A stretch of 64,000 bases of DNA from Bacteroidota bacterium. Its GTDB lineage: Bacteria > Bacteroidota > Bacteroidia > Bacteroidales > GCA-2711565. The position numbers and the translations under genes are program-made. Below are positions 16,491 through 26,083 of this stretch, one piece after another. The stretch is taken from positions 1 through 64,000 of the forward strand of contig JAHIVC010000015.1 of the NCBI GenBank assembly GCA_018816945.1. The letters run 5' to 3'. How positions within the stretch are numbered: the stretch's first letter is position 1; each line of letters begins with the position of its first letter. The notes beneath the pieces are model-generated. The model was not told where the DNA came from and did not search any database. It was given only the letters and a program-made list of their open reading frames with translations.

Positions 16491-17915
16491 TTATTTAAAA
16501 TTTCTATAAACCTTTCTCAACCCCAAATAAAGTTTATTCCCACTTTTGCCTTTTATGATCTTTTGAATGGATTGAGCCATGATCCGTCCGCTATCAAGCA
16601 ACACATTTTTCTCGTCGTGAGTTAGGGCATGATAAAATCCATTTTTCCCGGCTAGTTCAATGGCTTTTAAACGATCGTCAAAAGGAAATTCCGGAGTTTC
16701 AAAAATAATACGTGGGCGAAAATTGTGATATCGATAAGGTTCTACATCGGTAAGCAGTTTACCATGTTCCTCTACAAATTCCCATAATAAGGAATCGCGA
16801 TAAGGCAAGGCTGTATAAAATTCAACGCCGGTCAAATTAGAAGTTCTGGCAAATTCAATCGATTCTTTTACGCTTTCCAAAGTGTCGCCCGGATTGCCGA
16901 TCATAAATTGCCCCATCACATCAATCCCGGCTTTGCGAAGCATTTGGATTCCTGCATAAATTTTTTCCCTGGTGGTATTTTTGTTCATCCGTTTCAACAC
17001 TTCGTCATTAGCCGATTCAATCCCGACACTTACATTGTAGCACCCCGATTTGAACATCAAATCTGCAACTTCCTGTGTAACCAAATCAACCCGAATGGAG
17101 GTTGACCAGATGATCCCAAGTTTTTTCTCAATTAATAAATTACAAAATTCGATTACTCTTTTAGCGTCAATATTAAAACTATCGTCGTTAAAAATGATTG
17201 TTTTTCGCCCAAAATGCTTGATTAAAAACCTAATTTCAGCAAAAATATTTTCGGGTGAACGCTTGCGCCATTTATGGGTCCATAGTGAAGAAGAATTGCA
17301 GAACACGCAATTATAGGGACAACCTCTACTTGTTGTCAATCGGTGCTGATGATATTTCTTCATCTCAAACAAATCATAGGCGGGAAAAGGAATTTCATCA
17401 ATATTTAAAATCAGTGATCGGGGTGTATTGATGTAAATTTTTTCCGATTCATTTTTGTAGATTAATCCATGGATGCTTTCAAGTTCTTTCTCCCCTTTAA
17501 AATAAGCGATAAGCTCAGAAAAAGTTTGTTCACCTTCGCCATAAATGGCAAAATCAAAAGGATAGCCCGATAAACATCTTTCTTTTTCAGTTGAGGCGTG
17601 GCTGCCTCCAATACAAATGGGTGTTTCGGGATAAGATTGTTTTAGTTTTTCAGCCATTTCAATGGCTTCGTCAAAAACCTGACTTGAAGCAGTGAAAGCA
17701 AAAAGATCGTATGCCTGACTAAAAAAATTCTCGAAATCTTTTCTATGGGCGATTCTGGTATCCAACAACTTGAACTCTAAATCCAAATGATGTTGCCGGG
17801 CATAAGAAGCCAAATAACCTAACCCAAGATGAATGGCAGCATCTTTTAAGTTTCGGTTGGGATTGATTAGTCCGATTCTCAACTTTTTTGAGAGATGTAA
17901 TCTGGTTAAAGCCAT
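16491..17915 (-). CDS. B12-binding-domain radical SAM protein
   Basis: 474 residues. An N-terminal cobalamin-binding-like Rossmann domain (about 10-140; IGLINPN..., CIGGSHAST, YGEGEQTF) is followed by a radical SAM core with the cluster motif C199-PYN-C203-VF-C206 in TTSRGCPYNCVFCNSS. GIESANDEVLKRMNKNTTREKI and GQFMIGNPGDTLES are typical of the BchE/HpnP-like group. No DxHxxG is present, as in most of this class, so B12 may bind base-off. Substrate unknown; methylation or rearrangement of a lipid or polysaccharide precursor is possible because sugar-nucleotide genes follow 45 bp upstream. Convergent with hsp20. Confidence 0.88.
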   Translation of the reverse strand: MALTRLHLSKKLRIGLINPNRNLKDAAIHLGLGYLASYARQHHLDLEFKLLDTRIAHRKDFENFFSQAYDLFAFTASSQVFDEAIEMAEKLKQSYPETPICIGGSHASTEKERCLSGYPFDFAIYGEGEQTFSELIAYFKGEKELESIHGLIYKNESEKIYINTPRSLILNIDEIPFPAYDLFEMKKYHQHRLTTSRGCPYNCVFCNSSSLWTHKWRKRSPENIFAEIRFLIKHFGRKTIIFNDDSFNIDAKRVIEFCNLLIEKKLGIIWSTSIRVDLVTQEVADLMFKSGCYNVSVGIESANDEVLKRMNKNTTREKIYAGIQMLRKAGIDVMGQFMIGNPGDTLESVKESIEFARTSNLTGVEFYTALPYRDSLLWEFVEEHGKLLTDVEPYRYHNFRPRIIFETPEFPFDDRLKAIELAGKNGFYHALTHDEKNVLLDSGRIMAQSIQKIIKGKSGNKLYLGLRKVYRNFK

Positions 17916-17960
17916 TTTTAAATGTTTTTCAATAAAAGTTGATCCCGGATTTAGATAAAA

Positions 17961-19019
17961 CTAGAATCTATTTTCCGAATATTGTTCTTCGTAATATTTT
18001 AAATAAGATCCCGAAGTAACATTGTTCAACCAATTTTCATTCTCAAGATACCAGTCGATGGTTTTTTCTATTCCTTCTTCAAACTGTAAACTGGGTTTCC
18101 AGCCCAACTCTTTTTGTAGTTTAGAAGAATCGATGGCATAACGCAAATCATGACCAGCGCGGTCTTTTACATAAGTGATCAATTTTTCTGAGCTTCCTTC
18201 TTGACGACCCAATTTTTGATCCATTTTTTTACACATCAATTTGATCAAATCAATATTGGTCCATTCATTATTTCCCCCAATATTATAAGTCTCTCCGTTT
18301 TTTCCTTTATGGAAAACTAAATCGATAGCACGTGCATGATCTTCAACATACAGCCAATCGCGGATATTTTCACCTTTTCCGTAAACCGGCAAAGGTTTAT
18401 TGTTTTTAATGTTATGGATGAATAGCGGAATCAATTTTTCAGGAAACTGAAAACCACCATAATTATTCGAACAATTTGAAATTACCGTTGGAAGCCCAAA
18501 AGTATCGTTATAGGCTCTAACCAAATGATCGGAACTTGCCTTGGATGCTGAGTATGGACTATGCGGATCGTAAGCGGTAGTTTCTGTGAAAAGCCCTGTT
18601 TCACCCAGTGAGCCATAAACCTCATCAGTAGAAATGTGATAAAATAATTTCCCCTCCATTTGATCTTTCCAGCTATGTTTTGCAGCATTTAGCAAATTTA
18701 CCGTACCAACAATATTGGTGAAAATAAATTCCATTGGATTTGAAATGGATCGATCAACATGCGATTCGGCCGCAAGGTGGATAACCCCGTCAAATTTTCT
18801 TTCTTCAAACAATTTCTGAATAAAATCGCCGTCAACGATATCGCCTTTAACGAATTCATAATTCGGAGCTTTTTCGATATCGGTTAAATTTGCCAAATTC
18901 CCTGCATAGGTAAGTTTGTCAAGATTAACTATTTTGTACTCAGGATATTTATTTACGAATAATCGCACCAGATGCGATCCAATAAAACCTGCTCCTCCTG
19001 TAATTAAGATAGTCTTCAT
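17961..19019 (-). CDS. rfbB: dTDP-glucose 4,6-dehydratase
   Basis: 352 residues from ATG 19019, which lies 2 bp after the galE stop; an upstream ATG at 19055 would put 12 extra residues inside galE and ahead of the Rossmann strand. NAD-binding GGAGFIGSH follows the start directly; STDEVYG, the catalytic YSASKASSDH (Tyr and Lys) and NCSNNYGGFQFPEKLIP match RmlB. It converts dTDP-glucose to dTDP-4-keto-6-deoxyglucose. Part of the minus-strand run wbpE-wbpD-galE-rfbB. rmlA, rmlC and rmlD are not in the window. Confidence 0.95.
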   Translation of the reverse strand: MKTILITGGAGFIGSHLVRLFVNKYPEYKIVNLDKLTYAGNLANLTDIEKAPNYEFVKGDIVDGDFIQKLFEERKFDGVIHLAAESHVDRSISNPMEFIFTNIVGTVNLLNAAKHSWKDQMEGKLFYHISTDEVYGSLGETGLFTETTAYDPHSPYSASKASSDHLVRAYNDTFGLPTVISNCSNNYGGFQFPEKLIPLFIHNIKNNKPLPVYGKGENIRDWLYVEDHARAIDLVFHKGKNGETYNIGGNNEWTNIDLIKLMCKKMDQKLGRQEGSSEKLITYVKDRAGHDLRYAIDSSKLQKELGWKPSLQFEEGIEKTIDWYLENENWLNNVTSGSYLKYYEEQYSENRF

Positions 19020-19021
19020 AC

Positions 19022-20038
19022 TTAGTTTTCTTTTAGTTTTTTCTCCCACTTCCATGCAGAAAGGGTCATTTCATCTAATGTTTTTTGAGCTTTCCAGCCC
19101 AATTCAACATTTGCAAAATTGGTGTCGGCCCAAACTTGCTCAACATCCCCGGCCCTTCGACCAACAATTTTATAATTGAGTTTCTGTCCTGATACTTTTT
19201 CAAAAGATTTGATTACCTCCAACACCGAATAACCATTTCCGGTTCCTAAATTAAAATACTCAAATGTTTTTTTCATTTTTTGATTAACCATTCGCTCAAC
19301 GGCAATCACATGCGCTTTTGCCAAATCAACAATGTGTATGTAGTCGCGAATAGCTGTTCCGTCAGGGGTATTATAATCGTCGCCAAACACGCTCAATTGT
19401 TGACGAGTACCGATGGCTGTTTGCGTAATATAAGGCATCAAACAGTTGGGAACTCCCAAGGGAAGTTCGCCAATGATGGCACTTTCGTGAGCCCCAATTG
19501 GATTGAAGTACCGCAAAGCAATGCCTTTTATATTGGATGATTTAACGGTGTCAAAAATAATTTCTTCGGAAATTTGTTTGGTGTTTCCGTAAGGTGATTC
19601 TGCTTTTTGGATAGGTGCATCTTCACTCACAGGAAGTTTTTCAGGTTGACCATAAACCGTGCAACTTGACGAAAATACCAGATTCACAATCCCATTATCT
19701 TTCATCGATTGTAGAATGTTCACCAACGAAAAAAGATTGTTGTGATAATATTTTAGCGGTAAATCCACCGATTCTCCAACTGCCTTAAAAGCCGCAAAAT
19801 GGATGATGCCATCAATATCGGAATTTCGTTTAAAAAAGTCAACTGTTTTTTGCGAATCAGCTAAATCAAAATTTTCGAAAGCCGGTTTAATCCCGCTAAT
19901 TTTTTCAATGGCATCCAGCACCTTAATGTTTGAATTGGAAAGGTTGTCAACGATGATCACTTCGTATCCTTTTTGTTGAAGTTCAACACAGGTATGCGAT
20001 CCGATATAACCTGTTCCTCCGGTTACCAGTATCTTCAT
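19022..20038 (-). CDS. galE: UDP-glucose 4-epimerase
   Basis: 338 residues, the classic GalE length. GGTGYIGSH at 7-15 binds NAD; SSSCTVYGQPEKLPV and SPYGNTKQISEE hold the catalytic Ser/Tyr/Lys set; ALRYFNPIGAHESAIIGE and GTAIRDYIHIVDLAKAH are GalE-specific. It interconverts UDP-glucose and UDP-galactose (possibly the N-acetyl forms) to supply surface-polysaccharide sugars. It is 34 bp from the acetyltransferase gene and 2 bp from rfbB, in an operon reading right to left. Confidence 0.96.
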   Translation of the reverse strand: MKILVTGGTGYIGSHTCVELQQKGYEVIIVDNLSNSNIKVLDAIEKISGIKPAFENFDLADSQKTVDFFKRNSDIDGIIHFAAFKAVGESVDLPLKYYHNNLFSLVNILQSMKDNGIVNLVFSSSCTVYGQPEKLPVSEDAPIQKAESPYGNTKQISEEIIFDTVKSSNIKGIALRYFNPIGAHESAIIGELPLGVPNCLMPYITQTAIGTRQQLSVFGDDYNTPDGTAIRDYIHIVDLAKAHVIAVERMVNQKMKKTFEYFNLGTGNGYSVLEVIKSFEKVSGQKLNYKIVGRRAGDVEQVWADTNFANVELGWKAQKTLDEMTLSAWKWEKKLKEN

Positions 20039-20072
20039 GAATAATTATTTTTTAATGATGATTGTTGATCTC

Positions 20073-20648
20073 TCATAATTTCAAAATCTTATCATCAAGA
20101 AGTTGATATTTTTTTTTGCTTTCCACACATTCGGCAATGCCATTTTCATCAAATACTAATCGATGCCCATATTCGCTTACCCAACCTATTTGCTTTGATG
20201 GATTACCAATAACCAGTGCGTAAGGTTTGACATCTTTAGTCACAACGGCTCCTGCACCAATCATTGCATATTCACCCATTTCAATTCCACAAATAATGGT
20301 TGCATTTGCGCCAATACTGGCCCCTTTCCGAATAAAGGTCTTTTCGTATTGATCCTTCCTTATGATGGCACTTCTTGGATTTTTAATATTCGTAAAAACC
20401 ATAGAAGGGCCTAAAAACACATCATCCTCACAAACCACCCCTGAATAAATTGAAACATTATTTTGAACTTTGACGTTTTTACCCAAAATCACTTCTGGGG
20501 AAACAACAACGTTCTGTCCAATATTGCAATTTTCACCAAGGATACAATTTGACATGATGTGTGAAAAATGCCAGATTTTAGTGCCTGCACCTATTTGGCA
20601 GCCTTCGTCGATAACAGTGCTTGGGTGAGCAAAAAAATCAGTTGACAT
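20073..20648 (-). CDS. WbpD-like sugar-nucleotide N-acetyltransferase (left-handed beta-helix)
   Basis: 191 residues with hexapeptide repeats (I/V-G-x-x-x) from about 10 to 150, such as IGAGTKIWHFSHIM, ILGENCNIGQNVVV and IGAGAVVTKDVKPYALVIGNP. The order and length match WbpD/WlbB, the N-acetyltransferase that makes UDP-2,3-diacetamido-2,3-dideoxy-glucuronate from the 3-amino precursor. The DegT aminotransferase encoded 3 bp away is the expected WbpE partner and supplies the amino group, which supports the reading. Other sugar O/N-acetyltransferases share this fold. Confidence 0.88.
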   Translation of the reverse strand: MSTDFFAHPSTVIDEGCQIGAGTKIWHFSHIMSNCILGENCNIGQNVVVSPEVILGKNVKVQNNVSIYSGVVCEDDVFLGPSMVFTNIKNPRSAIIRKDQYEKTFIRKGASIGANATIICGIEMGEYAMIGAGAVVTKDVKPYALVIGNPSKQIGWVSEYGHRLVFDENGIAECVESKKKYQLLDDKILKL

Positions 20649-20651
20649 GTT

Positions 20652-21782
20652 TTATTTATTTACAAATTCCAATACAGATTCAGTAATAAATGCAATTTGT
20701 TCGTCATCAATTTCAGTATGCATAGGTAAAGATAATACTCTTTTGCAAACATCTTCAGTAACCGGGAAATCACCTTCTTTATACCGTGGGTCCTGATATG
20801 CTTTTTGCAAATGAAGCGGCACCGGGTAATAAATTGGAGCAGGGATTCCTTTAGATTCTAAATATTCGTGAAGCCCTTCCCTGTCAATATTTTTTGTGAG
20901 CAAAGTATATTGATGGAAAACATGGGTTGATTGTGCAAATTGTGCAGGTACCTGCAAATTCTTGCACTTAGAGAACGCCTGGTTATAAGCATTAGCAGCT
21001 TTATTTCTGGCTTCTGAGTATTCATTCAAATATTTCAATTTAACATTCAAGATAGCCGCCTGAATGCTATCAAGTCTTGAGTTTACCCCAATTAAATCGT
21101 GGTAATATCTAACCACCATTCCATGATTTGCAATAATTCGGCACTGATTGGCTAATTCATCATCATTAGTAAATATTGCTCCACCGTCACCATAAGCACC
21201 AAGGTTTTTAGAAGGGAAGAAAGAAGTACATCCAACTTCACCAATGGTTCCGGCTTTCTTGATTTCCCCATTTTTAAAGGTATAATCCGCACCAATAGCC
21301 TGACAAGCATCTTCAATTACTTTTAAATTAAATTCGGCGGCAATTTCCATGATTGCATCCATATCGGCACATTGTCCGAATAGATGAACAGGAACGATCG
21401 CCTTGGTTTTAGTGGTTATCGCTTTGCGAACAGAATCCGGATCGATATTAAAAGTGTTCGGATCGATGTCGACCAGAACCGGAGTAAGTCCTAATAAAGC
21501 AATAACTTCAGCAGTGGCAATAAAGGTAAAAGAAGTTGTGATTACTTCATCACCCGGTTTGAGGCCTAAAGCCATCATTGCAATTTGTAATGCATCGGTA
21601 CCGTTGGCGCATGGAATTACATGCTTAACTCCTAAATACTTTTCTAAATTCGACTGAAAGGTTTTAACGGCTGGTCCGTTAATAAACGCAGTAGTATCAA
21701 GCACTTCATGAATCGCACCATCAATTTCTCCTTTAATCTTCTCATACTGACCCTTCAGGTCAACCATATTAATTTTCTTCAT
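20652..21782 (-). CDS. DegT/DnrJ/EryC1/StrS-family aminotransferase (WbpE-like)
   Basis: 376 residues. PLP-dependent sugar aminotransferase with Schiff-base Lys192 in FFPSKNLGAYGDGG; CANGTDALQIAM near 58 binds phosphate and IEDACQAIGA contains the Asp that holds the PLP nitrogen. Next to a WbpD-like acetyltransferase, it is likely the 3-transaminase of the UDP-2,3-diacetamido sugar pathway. First gene of the right-to-left operon continuing through the acetyltransferase (3-bp gap), galE and rfbB. The WbpA/WbpB dehydrogenases needed upstream in the pathway are not in the window. Confidence 0.9.
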   Translation of the reverse strand: MKKINMVDLKGQYEKIKGEIDGAIHEVLDTTAFINGPAVKTFQSNLEKYLGVKHVIPCANGTDALQIAMMALGLKPGDEVITTSFTFIATAEVIALLGLTPVLVDIDPNTFNIDPDSVRKAITTKTKAIVPVHLFGQCADMDAIMEIAAEFNLKVIEDACQAIGADYTFKNGEIKKAGTIGEVGCTSFFPSKNLGAYGDGGAIFTNDDELANQCRIIANHGMVVRYYHDLIGVNSRLDSIQAAILNVKLKYLNEYSEARNKAANAYNQAFSKCKNLQVPAQFAQSTHVFHQYTLLTKNIDREGLHEYLESKGIPAPIYYPVPLHLQKAYQDPRYKEGDFPVTEDVCKRVLSLPMHTEIDDEQIAFITESVLEFVNK

Positions 21783-22167
21783 TCTGTTTTTTAATTTTAG
21801 GTTATTATTGAAGGAAAAAATTGAAAATTTCCTTCAGTTTGTCTTTTAAGGTGTAAAATTAGGGATATTTACTAAATGAAGAATAAATAATTAAGTTAGA
21901 TGAATATTTAGTTAATAAAGTAGCTTGAATAATTTCTGTAATTTCTAAAATTGCAAAGATTAGGTAAATTTATAATACCTTTGATAGTGCTATTTTGCGA
22001 TTTAATATTTTATAAAACGAGCATGTTCGTAAATCGCGATCAAGGATGAAAATTTCACATGCAAGCTCCCTGCCCGAATCTTTTCGTTCAGGCGGGCATC
22101 CGACCAAGCTGTATGCACCTGCCTGTCAGCAGACAGGGCAGGCAAGTTTAATAATATTTATTTACAG
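21783..22167. other. 385-bp divergent spacer between sugar operon and waaA
   Basis: AT-rich, no protein gene. Contains an exact TAnnTTTG (TACCTTTG, 21976-21983, plus strand), possibly the waaA promoter with a long leader, and a GC-rich palindromic repeat pair at 22071-22142. Confidence 0.6.
22071..22142. repeat. GC-rich palindromic repeats (REP-like)
   Basis: TGCCCG (22071-22076) pairs with CGGGCA (22093-22098), and CCTGCCTGTC (22118-22127) pairs with GACAGGGCAGG (22132-22142, one bulged G). The second is related to hairpins at 10726-10800 and 46745-46763. Confidence 0.7.
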
Positions 22168-23406
22168 ATGAAATTCTTATATAATTTTCTCATTTCAGTG
22201 TTCTACTTTGCAATTATAATTGCCTCTTTGGTAAATAAAAAAGCAAAAAAATGGTTAAATGGCAGAAAAAACGTTTTTGAATCGCTACTATATTCGGTTG
22301 CGGCAGGAGATGAGATTATCTGGATTCATTGTGCTTCACTTGGCGAATTTGAACAAGGCCGACCCATTATAGAAGGCCTCAAAAAAGCGCATCCGAATTA
22401 TAAGATTTTACTTAGTTTTTTCTCACCGTCAGGTTATGAAATAAGAAAAAATTATGAGTATGCGGATATTGTTACTTATCTTCCTTTAGACACATATTCA
22501 AATGCAAAGAAATTTATTAGTATTATTAATCCCAAGCTTGTAATTTTTGTAAAATATGAGTTTTGGTTTAATTATCTGGCAGAACTTAAAAAGCAAAGAA
22601 TCCCGGTCATTTTTATTTCTTCCATTTTTAGGCCCGATCAATACTTTTTCAAATCTTATAGCAGTTGGTTTAGGAAGGCATTAAAGAATATCGACCATTT
22701 TTTTGTTCAGAATGAAGAATCAAAAGAGCTACTTCAAAATATTGGAATTAATCAGGTGACCACTTGTGGTGATACCCGTTTCGACCGGGTATATCAATTG
22801 GCACAGAATCCATTGAAATTTGAAATCATCAATCTATTTAAGGGAGAAAGTAAATTGATAGTTGCCGGGAGTACCTGGCCTCAAGATGAAGAGCAACTCA
22901 TCCCGATCATAAACAAGTTTCCAGAAATAAAATTTATTATCGCTCCACATGAGGTACATCCTTCCAGAATTGAACAAATTCAGAAAAAAATCGGCTCGAA
23001 AGCAGGATTACTTTCAAGTGCCAAAATAAATGAGCTTGATAATTACAACGTTTTGATAGTCGATAGTATTGGGGTACTTGCGCATGTATATCAGTACGCA
23101 ACTATTGCCTATATTGGCGGTGGATTCAAAACCGGACTACACAATATTCAGGAACCCGTGACTTTCGGTATTCCGGTAGTTTTTGGGCCTAAGTTTCAAA
23201 AATTTCAGGAAGCCAATGATTTGATTAAATTGAAAGGTGCTTTTTCAATCAAAAACAGTAATGAACTCCTTGAAATTTTCTCAAATTTGATCGTCATTAA
23301 GGATCTGTATCAGAATGCTTGTCAAACAAATAAGAATTACGTAAATCAAAGTGTTGGGGCTTCCAAAATAATATTGAATTACCTGAATGAATTATTAGAA
23401 AATTAA
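22168..23406 (+). CDS. waaA: 3-deoxy-D-manno-octulosonic acid (Kdo) transferase
   Basis: 412 residues; N-terminal membrane anchor (about 1-22), then a two-domain GT-B glycosyltransferase of family GT30. WIHCASLGEFEQGRPIIEGL with the catalytic Glu, SPSGYEIRKNY, FVKYEFWFNY, AGSTWPQDE, and GGGFKTGLHNIQEPVTFGIPVVFGP near the C-terminus are family signatures. It adds Kdo from CMP-Kdo to lipid A precursor at the inner-membrane face, showing that the organism makes LPS. 22 bp before the aminopeptidase gene. Confidence 0.95.
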   Translation: MKFLYNFLISVFYFAIIIASLVNKKAKKWLNGRKNVFESLLYSVAAGDEIIWIHCASLGEFEQGRPIIEGLKKAHPNYKILLSFFSPSGYEIRKNYEYADIVTYLPLDTYSNAKKFISIINPKLVIFVKYEFWFNYLAELKKQRIPVIFISSIFRPDQYFFKSYSSWFRKALKNIDHFFVQNEESKELLQNIGINQVTTCGDTRFDRVYQLAQNPLKFEIINLFKGESKLIVAGSTWPQDEEQLIPIINKFPEIKFIIAPHEVHPSRIEQIQKKIGSKAGLLSSAKINELDNYNVLIVDSIGVLAHVYQYATIAYIGGGFKTGLHNIQEPVTFGIPVVFGPKFQKFQEANDLIKLKGAFSIKNSNELLEIFSNLIVIKDLYQNACQTNKNYVNQSVGASKIILNYLNELLEN

Positions 23407-23428
23407 GAATTTATATAAAACGAGAAAA

Positions 23429-24862
23429 ATGATAAAAGTTAATTGTGCAAAAAAGTATGGGACCAATAGTAGTTTGGTAATCTTAATATCCGACCTTAAA
23501 CAATTGCCAAAGGATCTCTTAAATAAAGGCGAAATCGCATTTATCAAAAAAAGCTTTGAGCAGGAAATTAAAAGTGTTGAGCTTAATAAAATGTCGTATT
23601 GGATTTTCATCCAAATGATTGATCCGAAAAAAGATTTGAACAGCACAAGTGAGAATGCCAGAAAATCGGGGGATAAATTATTAGAAGTCATCAATATACA
23701 CAAGCTCACAAGTGTTTCTGTTCTCGATTACACCAAGAATGAACTTTTGGCGCTTCCTTTTGCTGAAGGGATGTCGTTGGGGAATTATCAATTCTTAAAA
23801 TATTTCAAAGAAAAGACAAAAAAGCAAAATGCGCTGTCGGAAATTAAAATTATTTCAAATATTATCGACCCCAAAAGCATCGGGCAATTGAATATTTTAA
23901 CCGAAGCAAATGCAATTGCAAGGACTTTGGTCAATGAGCCTGTTTCTTATTTAACCGCTGAAAAGTTATCAGAAGAGATTAAACAAATTTTTAGCGAGAC
24001 TAATGTAAAGGTTGAGGTCCTAAATAAAAAGAAGATTGAAAGCCTGAAAATGGGAGGTTTATTGGCCGTCAATAAAGGGAGTATTGATCCCCCGACTTTT
24101 AATATTATTGAATACAAACCCGAAACTGTTGTGAATCAAAAACCTTATGTTTTTGTGGGCAAAGGGGTAGTTTATGATACCGGTGGGATGAATATTAAAA
24201 CGGAAGATCATATGAATGATATGAAATGCGATATGGCAGGCGGAGCAGCCGTTACTGGTGCCATCTATGCAATTGCAAAAGCAAAACTTCCGGTATATGT
24301 TATTGGCTTAATCCCGGCCACCGATAATCGCCCTGATGGAAATGCTTATGTAAGCGGAGATGTTATTTATATGCATAACGGAACCAGTGTTGAAGTACTA
24401 AATACGGACGCTGAAGGCAGAATAATTCTTGCTGATGCCCTTTCTTACGCAAAAAAATATGAGCCTGAACTCGTCATTGATTTAGCAACATTAACAGGTG
24501 CTGCACAGCGAGCTATCGGGCATAATGGATCTGTAGCCATGGGAACTAAGTCGGAAAACGAAATGAAATTATTGTTGGAAAGCGGGTACCGGGTTCATGA
24601 ACGCATTGTTGAATTTCCCTTTTGGGAAGAATATGATGAGGAAATAAAATCTTCGATAGCCGATATCAAAAATCTTGGAGGTCCAACAGCCGGAGCCATT
24701 ACGGCAGGAAAGTTCTTAGCTCATTTTACCGATTATCCTTACATCCATCTGGATATTGCAGGAACCGCATTTTTAAATAAAAAGGATAGCTACCGCGGAC
24801 TCGGAGGTACAGGTGTTGGGGTTCGGCTCTTGTTCGATTTCATCAAACATAAAATTAAGTAA
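23429..24862 (+). CDS. Leucyl aminopeptidase (M17 family)
   Basis: 477 residues. An N-terminal macro-like domain (to about 150) precedes the catalytic domain: metal and catalytic residues K245 and D250 (GKGVVYDTGG), D268 (KCDMAGG) and the NTDAEGR signature at 325-331 with D327 and E329. Dizinc or manganese aminopeptidases of this family form cytoplasmic hexamers that trim N-terminal residues from peptides. No signal peptide. It follows waaA by 22 bp, though the functions appear unrelated. Confidence 0.94.
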   Translation: MIKVNCAKKYGTNSSLVILISDLKQLPKDLLNKGEIAFIKKSFEQEIKSVELNKMSYWIFIQMIDPKKDLNSTSENARKSGDKLLEVINIHKLTSVSVLDYTKNELLALPFAEGMSLGNYQFLKYFKEKTKKQNALSEIKIISNIIDPKSIGQLNILTEANAIARTLVNEPVSYLTAEKLSEEIKQIFSETNVKVEVLNKKKIESLKMGGLLAVNKGSIDPPTFNIIEYKPETVVNQKPYVFVGKGVVYDTGGMNIKTEDHMNDMKCDMAGGAAVTGAIYAIAKAKLPVYVIGLIPATDNRPDGNAYVSGDVIYMHNGTSVEVLNTDAEGRIILADALSYAKKYEPELVIDLATLTGAAQRAIGHNGSVAMGTKSENEMKLLLESGYRVHERIVEFPFWEEYDEEIKSSIADIKNLGGPTAGAITAGKFLAHFTDYPYIHLDIAGTAFLNKKDSYRGLGGTGVGVRLLFDFIKHKIK

Positions 24863-24965
24863 ATTGCCTGATAATTTTGTATTTAGACAGGCTGCTCAAA
24901 TATGAGGGAGCGTCAAAAAAAATTAATATCTCTTAAACCAAAAAGTAGTTGAGATAATTAAATAT

Positions 24966-24973
24966 TATCTTTG
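24966..24973 (+). promoter_or_regulatory. -7 promoter element of pdxA (TATCTTTG)
   Basis: Exact TAnnTTTG. A start near 24979 rules out TTG at 24971 and supports ATG at 24998. Confidence 0.6.
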
Positions 24974-24997
24974 CAATTCCTTTTAAATAATATAAAA

Positions 24998-26077
24998 ATG
25001 AGTGAAATTGAGGAAACAGAAAATGTGATCAGGGTTGGAATTTCGCATGGAGATATCAACGGAATTGGATATGAGGTTATCATTAAATCGTTTCGCGATC
25101 CCCGTATTTTGGAGTTGTTCACCCCCGTGGTTTATGGGTCATCAAGAGCAGCATCTTATCACCGAAAAGCGATAAACCTTCAAGAGTTTAGTTTTAACAT
25201 AATTAAGTCGGCCGATCAAATAAGCCCCTTGAAAGCAAATTTGATCAATTGCTGTGAGAGAGAAGTGAAAATTGAACTGGGCAAATCAAGAAATGATGCA
25301 GGGGAACTTGCACTGCAATCGTTAGAAGAAGCTGTTGCAGGTTTGAAAAATAAAGATATTCAAATATTGGTAACGGCACCAATTAATAAACATAATATTC
25401 AATCCAACGGATTTAAATTTCCGGGACATACTGAATATTTAGCTGAGAATTTTGGCAATCAAACCCCTTTAATGTTAATGGTTTGTGATAGTATAAGACT
25501 AGGTGTTGTCACTGGTCATATTCCACTTAAGGATGTTTCTGCTACTTTAACCATTGATTTAATTATGGAAAAAGTACAAATCATGAACGAGAGTTTAAAA
25601 ATTGATTTTGGAATCCGCAAACCAAAAATTGCCATACTTGGTTTAAATCCGCATGCCGGTGATGAAGGATTACTCGGAACTGAAGATATAGAGGTAATTT
25701 TACCAGCAATCAGGAAGGCGTTTGATGAAAATATATTAGCTTATGGTCCCTATCCGGCAGATGGATTTTTTGGATCTCAATCCTATAAAAACTTTGATGG
25801 GGTGCTGGCCATGTATCACGATCAGGGATTGATTGCTTTTAAAACCCTGGCATTTGAAAGTGGTGTAAATTATACCGCAGGACTTTCAATTGTTCGAACA
25901 TCTCCGGCGCATGGCACTGCTTATGATATTGCCGGTAAAAACTTAGCTTCAAGTGAGTCTTTTATAAGTGCCATCTATCTTGGAATTGAAATCTATAAAA
26001 ACAGGTTAATGCATCAGGAATTAGTTAAAAATCCGCTGATAACAACCGAACAAGAAACTAATAATTCGGCAAACTAA
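24998..26077 (+). CDS. pdxA: 4-hydroxythreonine-4-phosphate dehydrogenase
   Basis: 359 residues from ATG 24998. PdxA motifs in order: RVGISHGDINGIGYEVI, the TAPINKHNI and GHTEYLAE blocks with a metal-binding His, GLNPHAGDEGLLG, the YHDQGLIAFKTLAFESGVNYTAGL region with a metal-binding His/Asp, and RTSPAHGTAYDIAGKN. It oxidises and decarboxylates 4-phosphohydroxy-threonine in DXP-independent-of-salvage vitamin B6 synthesis (the PdxA-PdxJ route). It is followed 6 bp later by murF-alr, whose racemase half needs PLP, so the operon couples cofactor supply with cell-wall D-Ala supply; that link is inference. Confidence 0.96.
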   Translation: MSEIEETENVIRVGISHGDINGIGYEVIIKSFRDPRILELFTPVVYGSSRAASYHRKAINLQEFSFNIIKSADQISPLKANLINCCEREVKIELGKSRNDAGELALQSLEEAVAGLKNKDIQILVTAPINKHNIQSNGFKFPGHTEYLAENFGNQTPLMLMVCDSIRLGVVTGHIPLKDVSATLTIDLIMEKVQIMNESLKIDFGIRKPKIAILGLNPHAGDEGLLGTEDIEVILPAIRKAFDENILAYGPYPADGFFGSQSYKNFDGVLAMYHDQGLIAFKTLAFESGVNYTAGLSIVRTSPAHGTAYDIAGKNLASSESFISAIYLGIEIYKNRLMHQELVKNPLITTEQETNNSAN

Positions 26078-26083
26078 ACAGCC

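Noticed and set aside
19020-19055. 12-residue longer start for rfbB
   Set aside because: It would overlap galE and add residues before the first Rossmann strand; ATG 19019 begins exactly at the family N-terminus.
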